Both the position numbers and the translations under genes were made by a program. Below the pieces are notes generated by a model. It ran no database searches and was not told the origin of the DNA. It worked only from the letters and a program-made list of their open reading frames with translations. Positions 1 to 8,623 of a stretch of DNA of 64,000 nt are shown one piece after another. Where the stretch lies: assembly GCA_019359075.1 (NCBI GenBank), contig JAHHIB010000017.1, positions 1 to 64,000 of the forward strand, written 5' to 3'. Numbering within the stretch: position 1 is the stretch's first letter; each line of letters starts with the position of its first letter. This DNA is from Kalymmatonema hyalinum WJT4-NPBG1 (GTDB taxonomy: Bacteria > Cyanobacteriota > Cyanobacteriia > Cyanobacteriales > Nostocaceae).

Positions 1-126
1 TATTGACCGTGCCTACCAGATATCGCGTCTGGGAAACCAAAACTAAAAAGCGGAACATGGCGGATGGGTGCCCCATGTGTAGCAACAGTTTAGAATCCCC
101 GTCCATTTATGGCGGGGAGAGGTCAA
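1..126 (+). mobile_element. Right end of an IS200/IS605-family (tnpB-type) element, partial
   Basis: The segment ends in a GAATCCCC...GGCGGGGAG hairpin (about 93-118) followed by GGTCAA, so the TCAA at 123-126 would be the right cleavage site. The same arrangement, GAATCCCC then a hairpin then TCAA, closes the complete element at 56424-57898 in this window. In this family the 3' region of tnpB plus this end gives the omega (guide) RNA scaffold. The tnpB gene itself would lie upstream of base 1. A short open frame crosses this stretch but shows no protein-like features. Confidence 0.6.
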
Positions 127-326
127 TGGATTTCGTAACTGTTTGTTGTTTTAAAGCCATGATGGACAGTCTAGTAGGGTTAATTGTATCATTCATTTTT
201 TCTAACCCCACTTGCTCAGCCAATGACCTAGTTTAAAAAATGTAGCTTTGATACTACTATTGTGCTGCATCATTGTCTTGTTTAGTTGAAGCACAGTGAT
301 GACTCAAGGTGTGTTGTTTTCCGATT

Positions 327-1163
327 TTATACTTCGACTGTGCTACGCCGCATCAGTTGATACTCTTTTCTCCAACTTTGGGGAGGTATCCCGTTGTGTT
401 GACGAAACTGACGGGAGAAATGGCACGCATTTTGATAGCCGAGTGCTGAAGAAATTTGCTCGATTGTTTGGTCAGTTTCTTGAAGTAAGCAACGTGCTGC
501 TGACATCCGACGCCTAACAATCCAGCCGTTGACTGTTTCTCCTGTAATTTTTGCAACTCTGTTCGTCAAGTAAGCTGAAGAGTAACCAACTGCCTCAGCT
601 ACGTCACATAGAGTGATACCTTGGTCATAGTTGGCTTCAATGTAATCAAAAACTTCTTTAAGTTGTGGAACGGTGGGAAAGATTGATTCTGATTCTGCCG
701 ATGATGTCGTGCTAGCGGTGGCTGGTTGTGGGAGGTTTTGGTAGCAAGCAGCATACCAGTACTGCATGAGTTTTGATTGCTTTTCTAATCTGACTGCTAT
801 AGCTTTGAGTAGCTGCTGCACAGTACAGGGCTTGGTAATATAATCATCTGCTCCCAACTCCATACCTTTGCGAAGAGATGACTTGCTATCGCTACCAGTG
901 AGAAAGATAAAGGGTAGAATTGCCGTCACTGGCTCTTGGCGCAGCATCTTTAGAACGCCAAAACCATCCATGTTAGGCATCATGACATCGCAAATAACCA
1001 AATCGGGTTGATGCTCTTGTGCTTTTTGGATACCAACAGTACCATTTTGAGCACCGATGGTCTCAAAACCTTCAGCCTGAAGACCGTCTAAGAAGATATT
1101 GCGGGTCATTGCATCATCTTCAATAATCAGAATTTTTTTTGGTGATTCTTGTATCATGTTCAT
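327..1163 (-). CDS. Response regulator with receiver domain and AraC-type DNA-binding domain (scytonemin regulator candidate)
   Basis: This is a 278-residue protein with an N-terminal receiver domain: acidic pocket E15-D16-D17, phospho-acceptor D59 in ICDVMMPNMDG, and the conserved K in the TKPC segment. The C-terminal ~100 residues form an AraC/XylS helix-turn-helix pair, with the signature ISSALGYQNACHFSRQFRQ. It lies 58 bp downstream of the histidine kinase gene on the same strand and is probably co-transcribed with it. In Nostoc punctiforme a kinase/regulator pair (NpF1277/NpF1278) lies divergently next to scyA, and this pair sits in the same place. AraC-type regulators usually bind direct repeats, and suitable repeats lie at 3759-3848. 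The family assignment is strong; the regulatory role rests on position. Confidence 0.88.
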   Translation of the reverse strand: MNMIQESPKKILIIEDDAMTRNIFLDGLQAEGFETIGAQNGTVGIQKAQEHQPDLVICDVMMPNMDGFGVLKMLRQEPVTAILPFIFLTGSDSKSSLRKGMELGADDYITKPCTVQQLLKAIAVRLEKQSKLMQYWYAACYQNLPQPATASTTSSAESESIFPTVPQLKEVFDYIEANYDQGITLCDVAEAVGYSSAYLTNRVAKITGETVNGWIVRRRMSAARCLLQETDQTIEQISSALGYQNACHFSRQFRQHNGIPPQSWRKEYQLMRRSTVEV

Positions 1164-1221
1164 TAGTAGAATTTGAGGGAGTTAAGGGTTGCTGAATTCT
1201 GGGCCGAGTATTAAATGACGG

Positions 1222-3192
1222 TTAAGAGCTTGAGGGCAGATTGACAGTAAAAGTCGTGCCAACGCCAACTACACTTTCCACAGCGATATCACCGCCATGT
1301 AAATCTACTAGGGTTTTCACAATCGACAAACCCAGTCCAGTACCCGGTATACTGTCAACATTGCTGCCACGATAAAACGGCTCGAATATTTGCTGTTGAT
1401 CTACTAGGGGAATACCAATACCTGAATCTTTTATTTGAAAAATTGCTTGTTCACCTTGGCAGGAAAGCCTAAAAGTCACCGCGCCACCATTAGGTGAATA
1501 CTTGATAGCATTCGAGAGTAAGTTAGTTAATATATGCTGTAGGAGTTTTGGATCTAAATAAGCAGTAGAACAGTTACCTTGGGTGACAAAGCTGATCCCT
1601 TTTTGGTCTCCACTTGCTATCTGCACCTGTGCTAGAATATCTCTGCAAAACATCTCCGGGTTGAGTGGTCTTGGCTCACACTCCAGCCTCGCAGATTCTG
1701 CCTGACCATATAAGAGAATTTCATCTAGTAACTCACTAATTTGTTGAACTGCAACTTGAATCAAATCCAGATACGAGCGGTTTTTTTCTTCACTCCATTG
1801 ATGAATATGACGTTTGAGTAAATCAGCAGAGAATGAGACAACGTTGAGCGGAGTGCGGAATTGATGGCAAAGCATAGAGACAAAGCGTTCTCTGAGTTCG
1901 CTGAGTCGTTTTGCTTGCTCAAGAGCTTGACGAACCTCGGACTCTGCCTGCTTATAATCTGTGATATCGATCGCTGTTACTAATTCAACTGACTTACTTG
2001 CAAAATCCAGCGCTCCATCAAGGAGTCCCACTGTACAAGCCAACCAGCGCTTCACACCGTTTTTCGTCAGAATCTGCATCTCTTGATATTCACAACAAGC
2101 TGCTCCATCCTGCTTGTGAACCTGCCTGAGCTTTTTGCCTTTAATGAGTCGGTCAACATTAAAATTATTCAGCAGTTCCTTTCTTGGATAGCCAGTCAGC
2201 ACCTCAGCCGCAGGATTTGCATAGCAAATCTGTTTGCCATAAATTAGGAAAATACTAGCTTCTGTGGTTTCTGCCAAAGTACGGAATCGGGCTTCATTGA
2301 GCCTAAGTGCTTCTTCTGTTTTTCTCGATTCAGTAACGTCCCAGATACTCCACACTCTACCGATAATTTTGTCTCCAAGCCGTTGTGGCTCTGAGTAATG
2401 TGCAAATATCTTGCCATCCTTCAATTCGACTAACTCGTAGCTTTCTCTATCTGATTGGCTGGACATTTCCCAAACAGCCTGACGAAAAACCTCTGGGTCT
2501 TTCACTTTGCTGTCAAAAAAGGCTTTGGCTTGGTGACATTTCCTAGATAGGGTAACTGAGTTTGGGAGTTGCCACATCTCCATAAATTTTTGGTTGTAGC
2601 AAAGGACTTCTCCTTCAAAGTTCACTGCAAGTATGCCATTTGCAGTGGATTCTAAGGTAGAACGAAGTAGAGAAAGAGATGTTTCTAGTTCCGTTTCTGT
2701 CCTTTGATATTCAATAACTTCTTGCTGTAATTCCTCCTTTAGATTGGGGGTTTGATTGACATACCGTTGCACGCCTAAGTCTAGTAATTCATCACTGCGA
2801 TCGCGAGCAAAAACACAGCCAAACTCTTTGCCTTGATGTTCTACATAGGTGATAGTGATTTCTACCAGAAATATCCGACCTGTTTTTGTTCGATATCGAG
2901 TTTTGAAGGTGAGGGAACCTTGTTGTTTGAGCGCTGTCCATTTCTCTGACCAATTTTTGGGCCAAAAGTCTACGTCCATATCTTTCAGCGTCATTGACAG
3001 TAATTCCTCACGGGAATACTTCATCATTCGGCAGATCGCATCGTTGACGTAGATAATTTTTGCGTTCGACCCGACATAGAAGACAGCATCTGCAACCTGA
3101 TTCATGAGATACTGTGCCAGTTTTAACTCTTCTTCCGGCTGAAGCACTGAGTAAGAATTAGCGTTAGATAACATGTAGTCGCCAAAGGTCAT
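1222..3192 (-). CDS. Multi-PAS sensor histidine kinase (scytonemin regulator candidate)
   Basis: This is a 656-residue kinase with no evident membrane segment. Three PAS-like units can be read: about residues 25-130 (ending FGCVFARDRSDE), 170-290 (ending RVWSIWDVTE) and 300-415 (ending ELVTAIDITDYKQAE). They are followed by a HisKA dimerisation domain with phospho-acceptor H443 in MLCHQFRTPLN. The HATPase domain shows N box NLLSNAIKYSPNGG, G1 box DSGIGIP and G2 box GTGLGLSIVK. It is the first gene of a two-gene unit with the AraC-type regulator and reads away from scyA across a 1.2-kb spacer. A soluble multi-PAS kinase could sense light, redox or a small molecule; the sequence does not say which. 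No chromophore-binding GAF cysteine is seen. Confidence 0.9.
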   Translation of the reverse strand: MTFGDYMLSNANSYSVLQPEEELKLAQYLMNQVADAVFYVGSNAKIIYVNDAICRMMKYSREELLSMTLKDMDVDFWPKNWSEKWTALKQQGSLTFKTRYRTKTGRIFLVEITITYVEHQGKEFGCVFARDRSDELLDLGVQRYVNQTPNLKEELQQEVIEYQRTETELETSLSLLRSTLESTANGILAVNFEGEVLCYNQKFMEMWQLPNSVTLSRKCHQAKAFFDSKVKDPEVFRQAVWEMSSQSDRESYELVELKDGKIFAHYSEPQRLGDKIIGRVWSIWDVTESRKTEEALRLNEARFRTLAETTEASIFLIYGKQICYANPAAEVLTGYPRKELLNNFNVDRLIKGKKLRQVHKQDGAACCEYQEMQILTKNGVKRWLACTVGLLDGALDFASKSVELVTAIDITDYKQAESEVRQALEQAKRLSELRERFVSMLCHQFRTPLNVVSFSADLLKRHIHQWSEEKNRSYLDLIQVAVQQISELLDEILLYGQAESARLECEPRPLNPEMFCRDILAQVQIASGDQKGISFVTQGNCSTAYLDPKLLQHILTNLLSNAIKYSPNGGAVTFRLSCQGEQAIFQIKDSGIGIPLVDQQQIFEPFYRGSNVDSIPGTGLGLSIVKTLVDLHGGDIAVESVVGVGTTFTVNLPSSS

Positions 3193-3758
3193 TGCCTCTT
3201 ATGCTCCCCCTTGTATCATTTGGCACTATATCGTTCAACTGGCTTGTCATTAAAAGTTCCTATATTTGCTATTAAGCTTTTTTTTGCCCAACTTTAAATT
3301 ATCAAAACCCTTATAAAATTAATATATCTTTACACAAACTTTAAATTCCTCAGTTCAATATTTTCTCAAAACGACAAAAACAATAACTGTGCCTCTGTTC
3401 CTGCCTGAAGTAGCAAGTCAGATGCATATGGATATTATTCATATCCAGGAAAGAGGTCTCAAGTTATGTATGTCTGCGTAAAACTAGAGTCAGGGTATTT
3501 CATCCTGGACATTTTTACCAACGTTGCCCTGCATGAATTTCAGGGATTCTATACGTGTCTTACTTGCAAAAGTGATAACTATTCACTATTCGTTGTTCAC
3601 GGGTATGGTGATTCACAAACGCAAAACACGGCTACGTTGGGTTAATTTTACCAGAAATTCTGACAAACAGTGAAATTATTACGGGATCTTTATTACTAAT
3701 TAGTTTCATTTGTTTTCTTCACTCTTGAATGAATTCAACTACAAAATACTTTACAAAG

Positions 3759-3848
3759 TCATCTGTCAAAAGAAATACCCTATAGTCTTAAATTTATCTA
3801 TACTTTTTTATCATCTATCAAAAGATATATCATCTGTAAAAAGTTCTA
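3759..3848 (+). promoter_or_regulatory. Three direct repeats of TCATCTRTCAAAAG type (candidate regulator sites)
   Basis: Copies start at 3759 (TCATCTGTCAAAAGAAATA), 3811 (TCATCTATCAAAAGATATA) and 3830 (TCATCTGTAAAAAGTTCTA). The last two are directly adjacent with a 19-bp period, about two helical turns. They lie about 570-660 bp from both divergent start codons. Directly repeated sites two turns apart are what an AraC-type dimer would need. The link to the neighbouring regulator is inference. Confidence 0.5.
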
Positions 3849-4137
3849 GTATCAATAAGAACAAATGCTTGAGTTGACAGGAGTTTCACGGTAACAATCT
3901 CGCAATCATTGTCACTAAGTTGAGCAGAATCAGTTGAATATATTAAGATTTTATTAATATTACGAAAGTTATTTTTTGTCGCTACATCATCCACGAGTTA
4001 TCCTTGGTTTTTCTTGTGTGAGTCAAAGGGTTTGTATAAATGAAAACATAGGAAGAAAAAACAGACCGTAAACTACCAAAAGGTAGAAAAAACTTGTTTA
4101 ACTGGGCTGATCAGGCATCAAATTTAGGAAAAACAAT

Positions 4138-4214
4138 AGCAAAAAAATTGACAACTCAATCAAAAGATTATTCATTGCAGCAAAGTGTTCAGCTTCTGTA
4201 CGCTTGTTCTCATA
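4138..4214 (+). promoter_or_regulatory. Candidate scyA promoter block shared with trpE
   Basis: AAAAAAATTGACA (4141-4153) carries a perfect -35 hexamer TTGACA at 4148-4153. Exactly 17 bp later comes TTCATT (4171-4176) in the -10 position, a weak match. The spacer contains ATCAAAAGATT, resembling the upstream direct repeats. Downstream TACGCT (4199) and CTCATA (4209) also recur at matching distance upstream of trpE (23614-23688). A weak -10 with a site-bearing spacer is what an activator-dependent promoter would look like. The transcription start is not known. Confidence 0.5.
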
Positions 4215-4426
4215 AGCACAGCCTAAATTGTTTAACTCCTACAGTACGAGTTTTTTACTGACGAAAAAGCGGTAACTTACCGTTCCCAGTAATCATCAAT
4301 CTGGGTAAAACCTTGTACGTAAAGATACGGAATTTGGCATAGCACACACTTAGGGCTGTGAGTGCAAACGCAGCCTGAGTAAGATAACTGGCACCCTCTC
4401 CAACAATCAGGGAGTACGTAGACGCA

Positions 4427-6343
4427 ATGAGCCAAAAGTATACTCAGACGACATCTCAAGTTGGCATTCAGCCATACGACGTGTACCAACCAAACGGCAA
4501 TACACAGTCGGATCTAAATGGTAGAGTACACTCTTCCAAAGACCAACTCAATAGTGAGTCCAACAATAGTGACTCCAAGAATGCACCTGTTGTGCAAGAA
4601 CCAACACAGCGATCGCTAACGGTCGCAAATGCGATCGCCACGATGATAGAAGCCTTAGGGGTATCCAGTGCCTTTGGCGTCAACGGAGGTGCGATGGCAG
4701 GAATTTGGGGAGCGCTATCGAATAGCCTCTTGCGAGTGCTAAACTTTCGTCATGAAGCAGGAGCTGCCTTTGCAGCGACTGAAGCCTATTTTGCCACTGG
4801 TCGTCCTACTGTAGTGTTCACCACTGCCGGACCGGGGATCACCAATGCTTTAACTGGATTATTCGCTGCTAGAGGTGAAGGTGCAAAAGTGATTTTGCTG
4901 TCAGCTTGCACCTCCTCCCCACAGCGCGGACGGTGGGCTATTCAAGAAACCAGCACCGAGACTTTGCCAACTGAGGGAATATTTACCTCAGGAGCGCTGT
5001 TTAACTATGCTACCACTGTAGAAAGCGCTGCACAACTTCCACAGATTTTTCGCAAACTCGCTCTGGGTCTGTCGCAACCAGGAGGTTTCGTCGCTCATTT
5101 GAGCGTTCCTACCGCTGTGCAAACAAGCCCGGTTGACGATCTCGATATGTTCCAAGGAATTGATTATTGTTTGGCAACACCCAGTCAAGAAACAATTGTT
5201 AAATGTGCAGAGTTGCTATCCGAGGGACCATTTGCGATTTGGGTAGGATTTGGTGCTCGTGACGCCGCAGAAGAAATTCGCCAACTTGCGGAATTGACTG
5301 GGGCACCAGTTATGTGTTCACCTCGTGGCAAAGGCATCTTTCCCGAAGATCATCCTCAGTTTGTCGGTGTGACTGGTTTGGGCGGTCATAGTTCCGTCTT
5401 TACTTACTTACAACAGCAACCTCCTTTACGCACACTCGTGCTAGGAACGCGCTTGAGCGAACCAACTTCCTTCTGGAGCCAAGCTTTGGTTCCCCCAGGA
5501 GGCTTCGTGCACGTAGACATTGACCCAACAGTCCCTGGGGTGGCGTATTCAAAAGCCGAAACGTTTGCTGTCCAGTCTGAGATCAAAGCATTTGTCAAGG
5601 CATTGTTGGAACACGAGCACCTTCTGGCAAGTAGCGCGGTAACAGCTTTTTGGCTACCTCGTCCGGAACGCGACGAAATTGCTCCAGGTTCAGACTCTTC
5701 AGTCAGACCAGAGGTCTTGATGGAGGCAATTCAAAAGGTCATTGTCGAAGGTAGTGACGCAATAGTGCTGGCGGAGTGTGGTAACTCGTTCCTTTGGTCA
5801 ACGCATCTGCTGCGATTTCCAAACGCAAATCGTTATCGTATCAGCACCGGAGTCGGAGCAATGGGTCAGGCTGTTGCCGGAGTCGTCGGAGCAGCAGCAG
5901 CACGTCATGGCAAAGCAGTTGCCATTGTTGGGGATGGCGCAATGCTGATGAATAACGAAATCAGCACAGCTGTCAAATACCAAATACCTGCTGTTTGGAT
6001 TGTACTCAACGATGCCCGCTACAACATGAGCCATCAAGGCATGGGAATGCTGGGACTCACAGGTGCAGATGCAACAATTCCGCAGGCAGATTTTACCATG
6101 ATTGCTCGTGGTATGGGAGCCGAAGGAATCCGCATCAACAAAGAGTCTGATCTGATCTCGGCACTAGAGCAAGCAATGGCAGCGACTGGTCCAATCGTTA
6201 TCGATGTCGTGATTGACGCAGATAGACGCGCGCCATCCAAAGGACGCAACGCCGGTCTGGCATCACAAGGAGTAAAGTCAACTCCGGCTGAAAAGACAGA
6301 ATTGCATATTTCATTTCCACAAGCTTCATTTCCAAATGTCTAA
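4427..6343 (+). CDS. scyA: ScyA, thiamin-diphosphate-dependent acyloin synthase of scytonemin biosynthesis
   Basis: This 638-residue enzyme belongs to the acetolactate synthase/decarboxylase superfamily. ScyA is known to join indole-3-pyruvate and p-hydroxyphenylpyruvate, with decarboxylation, into the acyloin that becomes half of scytonemin. The cofactor-activating glutamate is E110 in FRHEAGAAFAATEAYF. The diphosphate/Mg motif is GDGAMLMNNE from G502, with the end of the motif read as LND. About 65 residues of Ser/Asn/Gln-rich sequence precede the catalytic fold; the ATG at 4427 is kept because no better start follows before the conserved core at about residue 66. It is the first gene of the scy run and scyB follows at once. 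The identification is secured by order with scyB and scyC. Confidence 0.95.
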   Translation: MSQKYTQTTSQVGIQPYDVYQPNGNTQSDLNGRVHSSKDQLNSESNNSDSKNAPVVQEPTQRSLTVANAIATMIEALGVSSAFGVNGGAMAGIWGALSNSLLRVLNFRHEAGAAFAATEAYFATGRPTVVFTTAGPGITNALTGLFAARGEGAKVILLSACTSSPQRGRWAIQETSTETLPTEGIFTSGALFNYATTVESAAQLPQIFRKLALGLSQPGGFVAHLSVPTAVQTSPVDDLDMFQGIDYCLATPSQETIVKCAELLSEGPFAIWVGFGARDAAEEIRQLAELTGAPVMCSPRGKGIFPEDHPQFVGVTGLGGHSSVFTYLQQQPPLRTLVLGTRLSEPTSFWSQALVPPGGFVHVDIDPTVPGVAYSKAETFAVQSEIKAFVKALLEHEHLLASSAVTAFWLPRPERDEIAPGSDSSVRPEVLMEAIQKVIVEGSDAIVLAECGNSFLWSTHLLRFPNANRYRISTGVGAMGQAVAGVVGAAAARHGKAVAIVGDGAMLMNNEISTAVKYQIPAVWIVLNDARYNMSHQGMGMLGLTGADATIPQADFTMIARGMGAEGIRINKESDLISALEQAMAATGPIVIDVVIDADRRAPSKGRNAGLASQGVKSTPAEKTELHISFPQASFPNV

Positions 6344-6418
6344 ATGCTAACGGGGATTGGGAAAAGCGAAAATTTCCAATTCCTAAAAGGTCAAGCTGAG
6401 GTGATCGAGGAGACAAGG

Positions 6419-7477
6419 GTGAACTTATTTGAAACTGTTACAGAAATGGGTCATGAGCAAGTGCTCTTTTGTCATGGCAAAGACCCAGATATCAAGGCAA
6501 TAATTGCCATCCATGACACGAGTTTGGGACCTGCAATGGGCGCAACAAGGCTGTTGCCCTACGCTAACGAAGACGCTGCTTTAAAAGACGCTCTTCGTCT
6601 GAGCCGTGGTATGACTTACAAGGCAGCTTGTGCAGGCATTCCAGTTGGTGGAGGTAAGGCAGTGATCATTGCCAATCCTGAAAACAAGAATGCAGACCTG
6701 TTCCGAGCATACGGACGGTTTATTGAAAGGCTCAATGGACGTTTTATTACAGGTCAAGATGTGAATCTGACCCCCGATGATGTCAGAACAATCAGTCAAG
6801 AAACTAGATATGTCGTTGGGGTAGAAGAAAGGTCAGGTGGACCTGCTCCTGTAACAGCATGGGGAGTTTTCTTGGGACTTAAAGCTGCTGTTGAGTCTCG
6901 TTTGCAAACCTCTGACCTTAAGGGGCTAAAAGTTGCAGTTCAAGGTCTGGGGAATGTCGGTCAAAATCTTTGCCGACACCTGCACGAGCATGGGGCAAAG
7001 CTGTTTGTCACTGATATCAGCAAAGAAAAAACAGAGGAAGTAAAGCGTCTTTTTGGTGCCACTGTTGTAGAGCCAGAGGAAATTTACTCACTAGATGTCG
7101 ATGTGCTCTCTCCTTGTGCTTTAGGGGGAATTCTTAACAGTGAGACAATTCCTCACATTAAAGCGTCGGTGATTGCTGGTGCTGCAAACAATCAGTTGGG
7201 AGTTGAGCTGCTCCACGGTCAAATGCTCACAGCAAAAGAGATTCTTTATGCCCCTGATTATGTGATTAATGCAGGCGGGCTAATCAACGTTTACAACGAA
7301 ATGATTGGCTACGACGAAGAAAGAGCTTTTCAGCAAGTGCGTAACATTTACGACACGCTGCTTGAAATTTTTGACAGAGCGCAAAAGCAGGACATCACTA
7401 CCAACGATGCTTCTAAGCAGTTGGCAGAGGACAGAATCCGCAAAGCCAGACATCTCAAGACCTTAGCTGTGGTCTAA
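6419..7477 (+). CDS. scyB: ScyB, tryptophan dehydrogenase of scytonemin biosynthesis
   Basis: This is a member of the Glu/Leu/Phe/Val dehydrogenase family. ScyB oxidatively deaminates L-tryptophan to indole-3-pyruvate with NAD, supplying ScyA. Visible motifs are the glycine-rich catalytic-lysine segment GIPVGGGKAVI and the Rossmann motif VQGLGNVGQN. The frame is open from an ATG at 6344, immediately after the scyA stop. The GTG at 6419 is preferred: it has a GAGGAG ribosome site 8 nt upstream and gives 352 residues starting at the conserved NLFETV segment, the usual family length. The 11-bp gap to scyC implies tight coupling. Confidence 0.94.
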   Translation: MNLFETVTEMGHEQVLFCHGKDPDIKAIIAIHDTSLGPAMGATRLLPYANEDAALKDALRLSRGMTYKAACAGIPVGGGKAVIIANPENKNADLFRAYGRFIERLNGRFITGQDVNLTPDDVRTISQETRYVVGVEERSGGPAPVTAWGVFLGLKAAVESRLQTSDLKGLKVAVQGLGNVGQNLCRHLHEHGAKLFVTDISKEKTEEVKRLFGATVVEPEEIYSLDVDVLSPCALGGILNSETIPHIKASVIAGAANNQLGVELLHGQMLTAKEILYAPDYVINAGGLINVYNEMIGYDEERAFQQVRNIYDTLLEIFDRAQKQDITTNDASKQLAEDRIRKARHLKTLAVV

Positions 7478-7488
7478 AGGAGTGACAA

Positions 7489-8445
7489 ATGGTAGTTGAA
7501 AGAAATACATTTGGGACATCTGCCTACATCGAAACGACTCCAGAGAGTGCCTTTGAATATCTTGCTGAGCTAAAAAACTTAGGCGAGTGGACTCTCTATA
7601 GCCGGATGGAAGAGCAAATTGACGAAGATACCTGGCTCGGAACTGCCTCTGGCTACCAGACAAAGCTTTACTATCACGTAGAAAGACTGGATCATCCCAA
7701 TTTTTACGGCATTGAGTGGCACTGCGGGTTAGAGTATCAGAAATATTATCAGGTTTACCCTGTCTTGCTTTTTCCTGCCGACTACGTTGAGCCGGGAACA
7801 GATGAAAAGGGCGTGTACTTACACTGGGTCAGCTTTGTCGATCCTAAGCGGCGCAGTCCCTTGATTATGGAGGGAATTCACACGGTACACACTTCCGAGT
7901 GTCGTTCTCTCAAAGGTAATTTGGAACGCAAGGCTGGTCTTAAGACCGCAGCAAAAGGGCGTTACTACGTTGATACCGACACCATCTATGTTAATGCCCC
8001 AATAGAGATGGGGATTGAGTATTTGTCAGACCTCAAAAACATGGATGATTGGGCGCACCTGCTGCGAGCAGATGGCGAAATTTCTGGTCAGTCTGGAGAG
8101 TTTCGTGATGAATATGGTCAAAAGGTGAAAGTGACTCAGCGTTTGCAAGCTGTTAACAAATCGTACTTGCTGGAGCACGAGTTCTTTTATCCAGACTACG
8201 GATTTTATCAGCGCTCTCCGGTGCTGCTAATCCCAACCTCCCATGCTTTTAATGACCCAGAAGCTCCTGGTTTCATCCAGCATCGGATCACCTTCTGGAA
8301 AACAGGTGAGCAACTACCTCACGGTAAACTCCAAATCGAAGACTTTGGCTCTGAGAGCTTGAATATCAAGCGTATCTTGGAAGGCAAAGCTGGCAACGTG
8401 GATACTTTAGCTCAAGGTCTGAGCTATATGCCGCACGCTAAGTAG
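7489..8445 (+). CDS. scyC: ScyC, cyclase of scytonemin monomer formation
   Basis: The protein has 318 residues and is preceded by a good AAAGGAG ribosome site. ScyC is known to convert the ScyA beta-keto acid product to the tricyclic ketone by cyclisation and decarboxylation. The sequence is visibly two-fold repeated: YIETTPESAFEYLAELKNLG (from residue 13) resembles IYVNAPIEMGIEYLSDLKNM (from about 166), and VYPVLLFPADYV resembles RSPVLLIPTSHAF. This pattern fits a tandem SRPBCC (START/Bet v 1-like) helix-grip fold, in which each half forms a hydrophobic cavity. No signal peptide is present, so it should act in the cytoplasm. The stop codon is TAG. Confidence 0.94.
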   Translation: MVVERNTFGTSAYIETTPESAFEYLAELKNLGEWTLYSRMEEQIDEDTWLGTASGYQTKLYYHVERLDHPNFYGIEWHCGLEYQKYYQVYPVLLFPADYVEPGTDEKGVYLHWVSFVDPKRRSPLIMEGIHTVHTSECRSLKGNLERKAGLKTAAKGRYYVDTDTIYVNAPIEMGIEYLSDLKNMDDWAHLLRADGEISGQSGEFRDEYGQKVKVTQRLQAVNKSYLLEHEFFYPDYGFYQRSPVLLIPTSHAFNDPEAPGFIQHRITFWKTGEQLPHGKLQIEDFGSESLNIKRILEGKAGNVDTLAQGLSYMPHAK

Positions 8446-8451
8446 TGACTT

Positions 8452-8524
8452 GTTAGTTGTTAGTTGTTGATAAAACGACTAACAACTAACAACCAACAAC
8501 TATCTATTAACAACTAACAAATAA
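8452..8524. repeat. Short tandem repeat tract forming a 13-bp stem after scyC
   Basis: GTTAGTTGTTAGT (8452-8464) pairs perfectly with ACTAACAACTAAC (8478-8490) across a 13-nt loop. Further AACTAACAACC-type heptamers continue to about 8524. This is the heptanucleotide STRR type common in Nostocales intergenic DNA. It could also act as a transcript-stabilising hairpin between scyC and scyD. Confidence 0.7.
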
Positions 8525-8623
8525 CTCATAAATATATTTTCAGGGTGTAAGTGCCGTCATTGCTTATTATCAGCAATGTAAAGTTCTACCAGTAAAATCC
8601 AAAGCCGACCTCTGTTGTGACAC

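Larger units (their letters stand above)
3193..4426. other. Long regulatory spacer between the two-component genes and scyA
   Basis: There is no convincing gene in these 1.2 kb. The spacer holds three direct repeats at 3759-3848 and a candidate scyA promoter near 4141-4176, each listed separately. The rest is AT-rich. The length suits a divergent, heavily regulated promoter region with a long scyA leader of roughly 250 nt. Confidence 0.6.

Noticed and set aside
3-236. 77-codon open frame at the window start
   Set aside because: It overlaps the hairpin end of an IS200/IS605-type element and runs past it, so it is not a gene.
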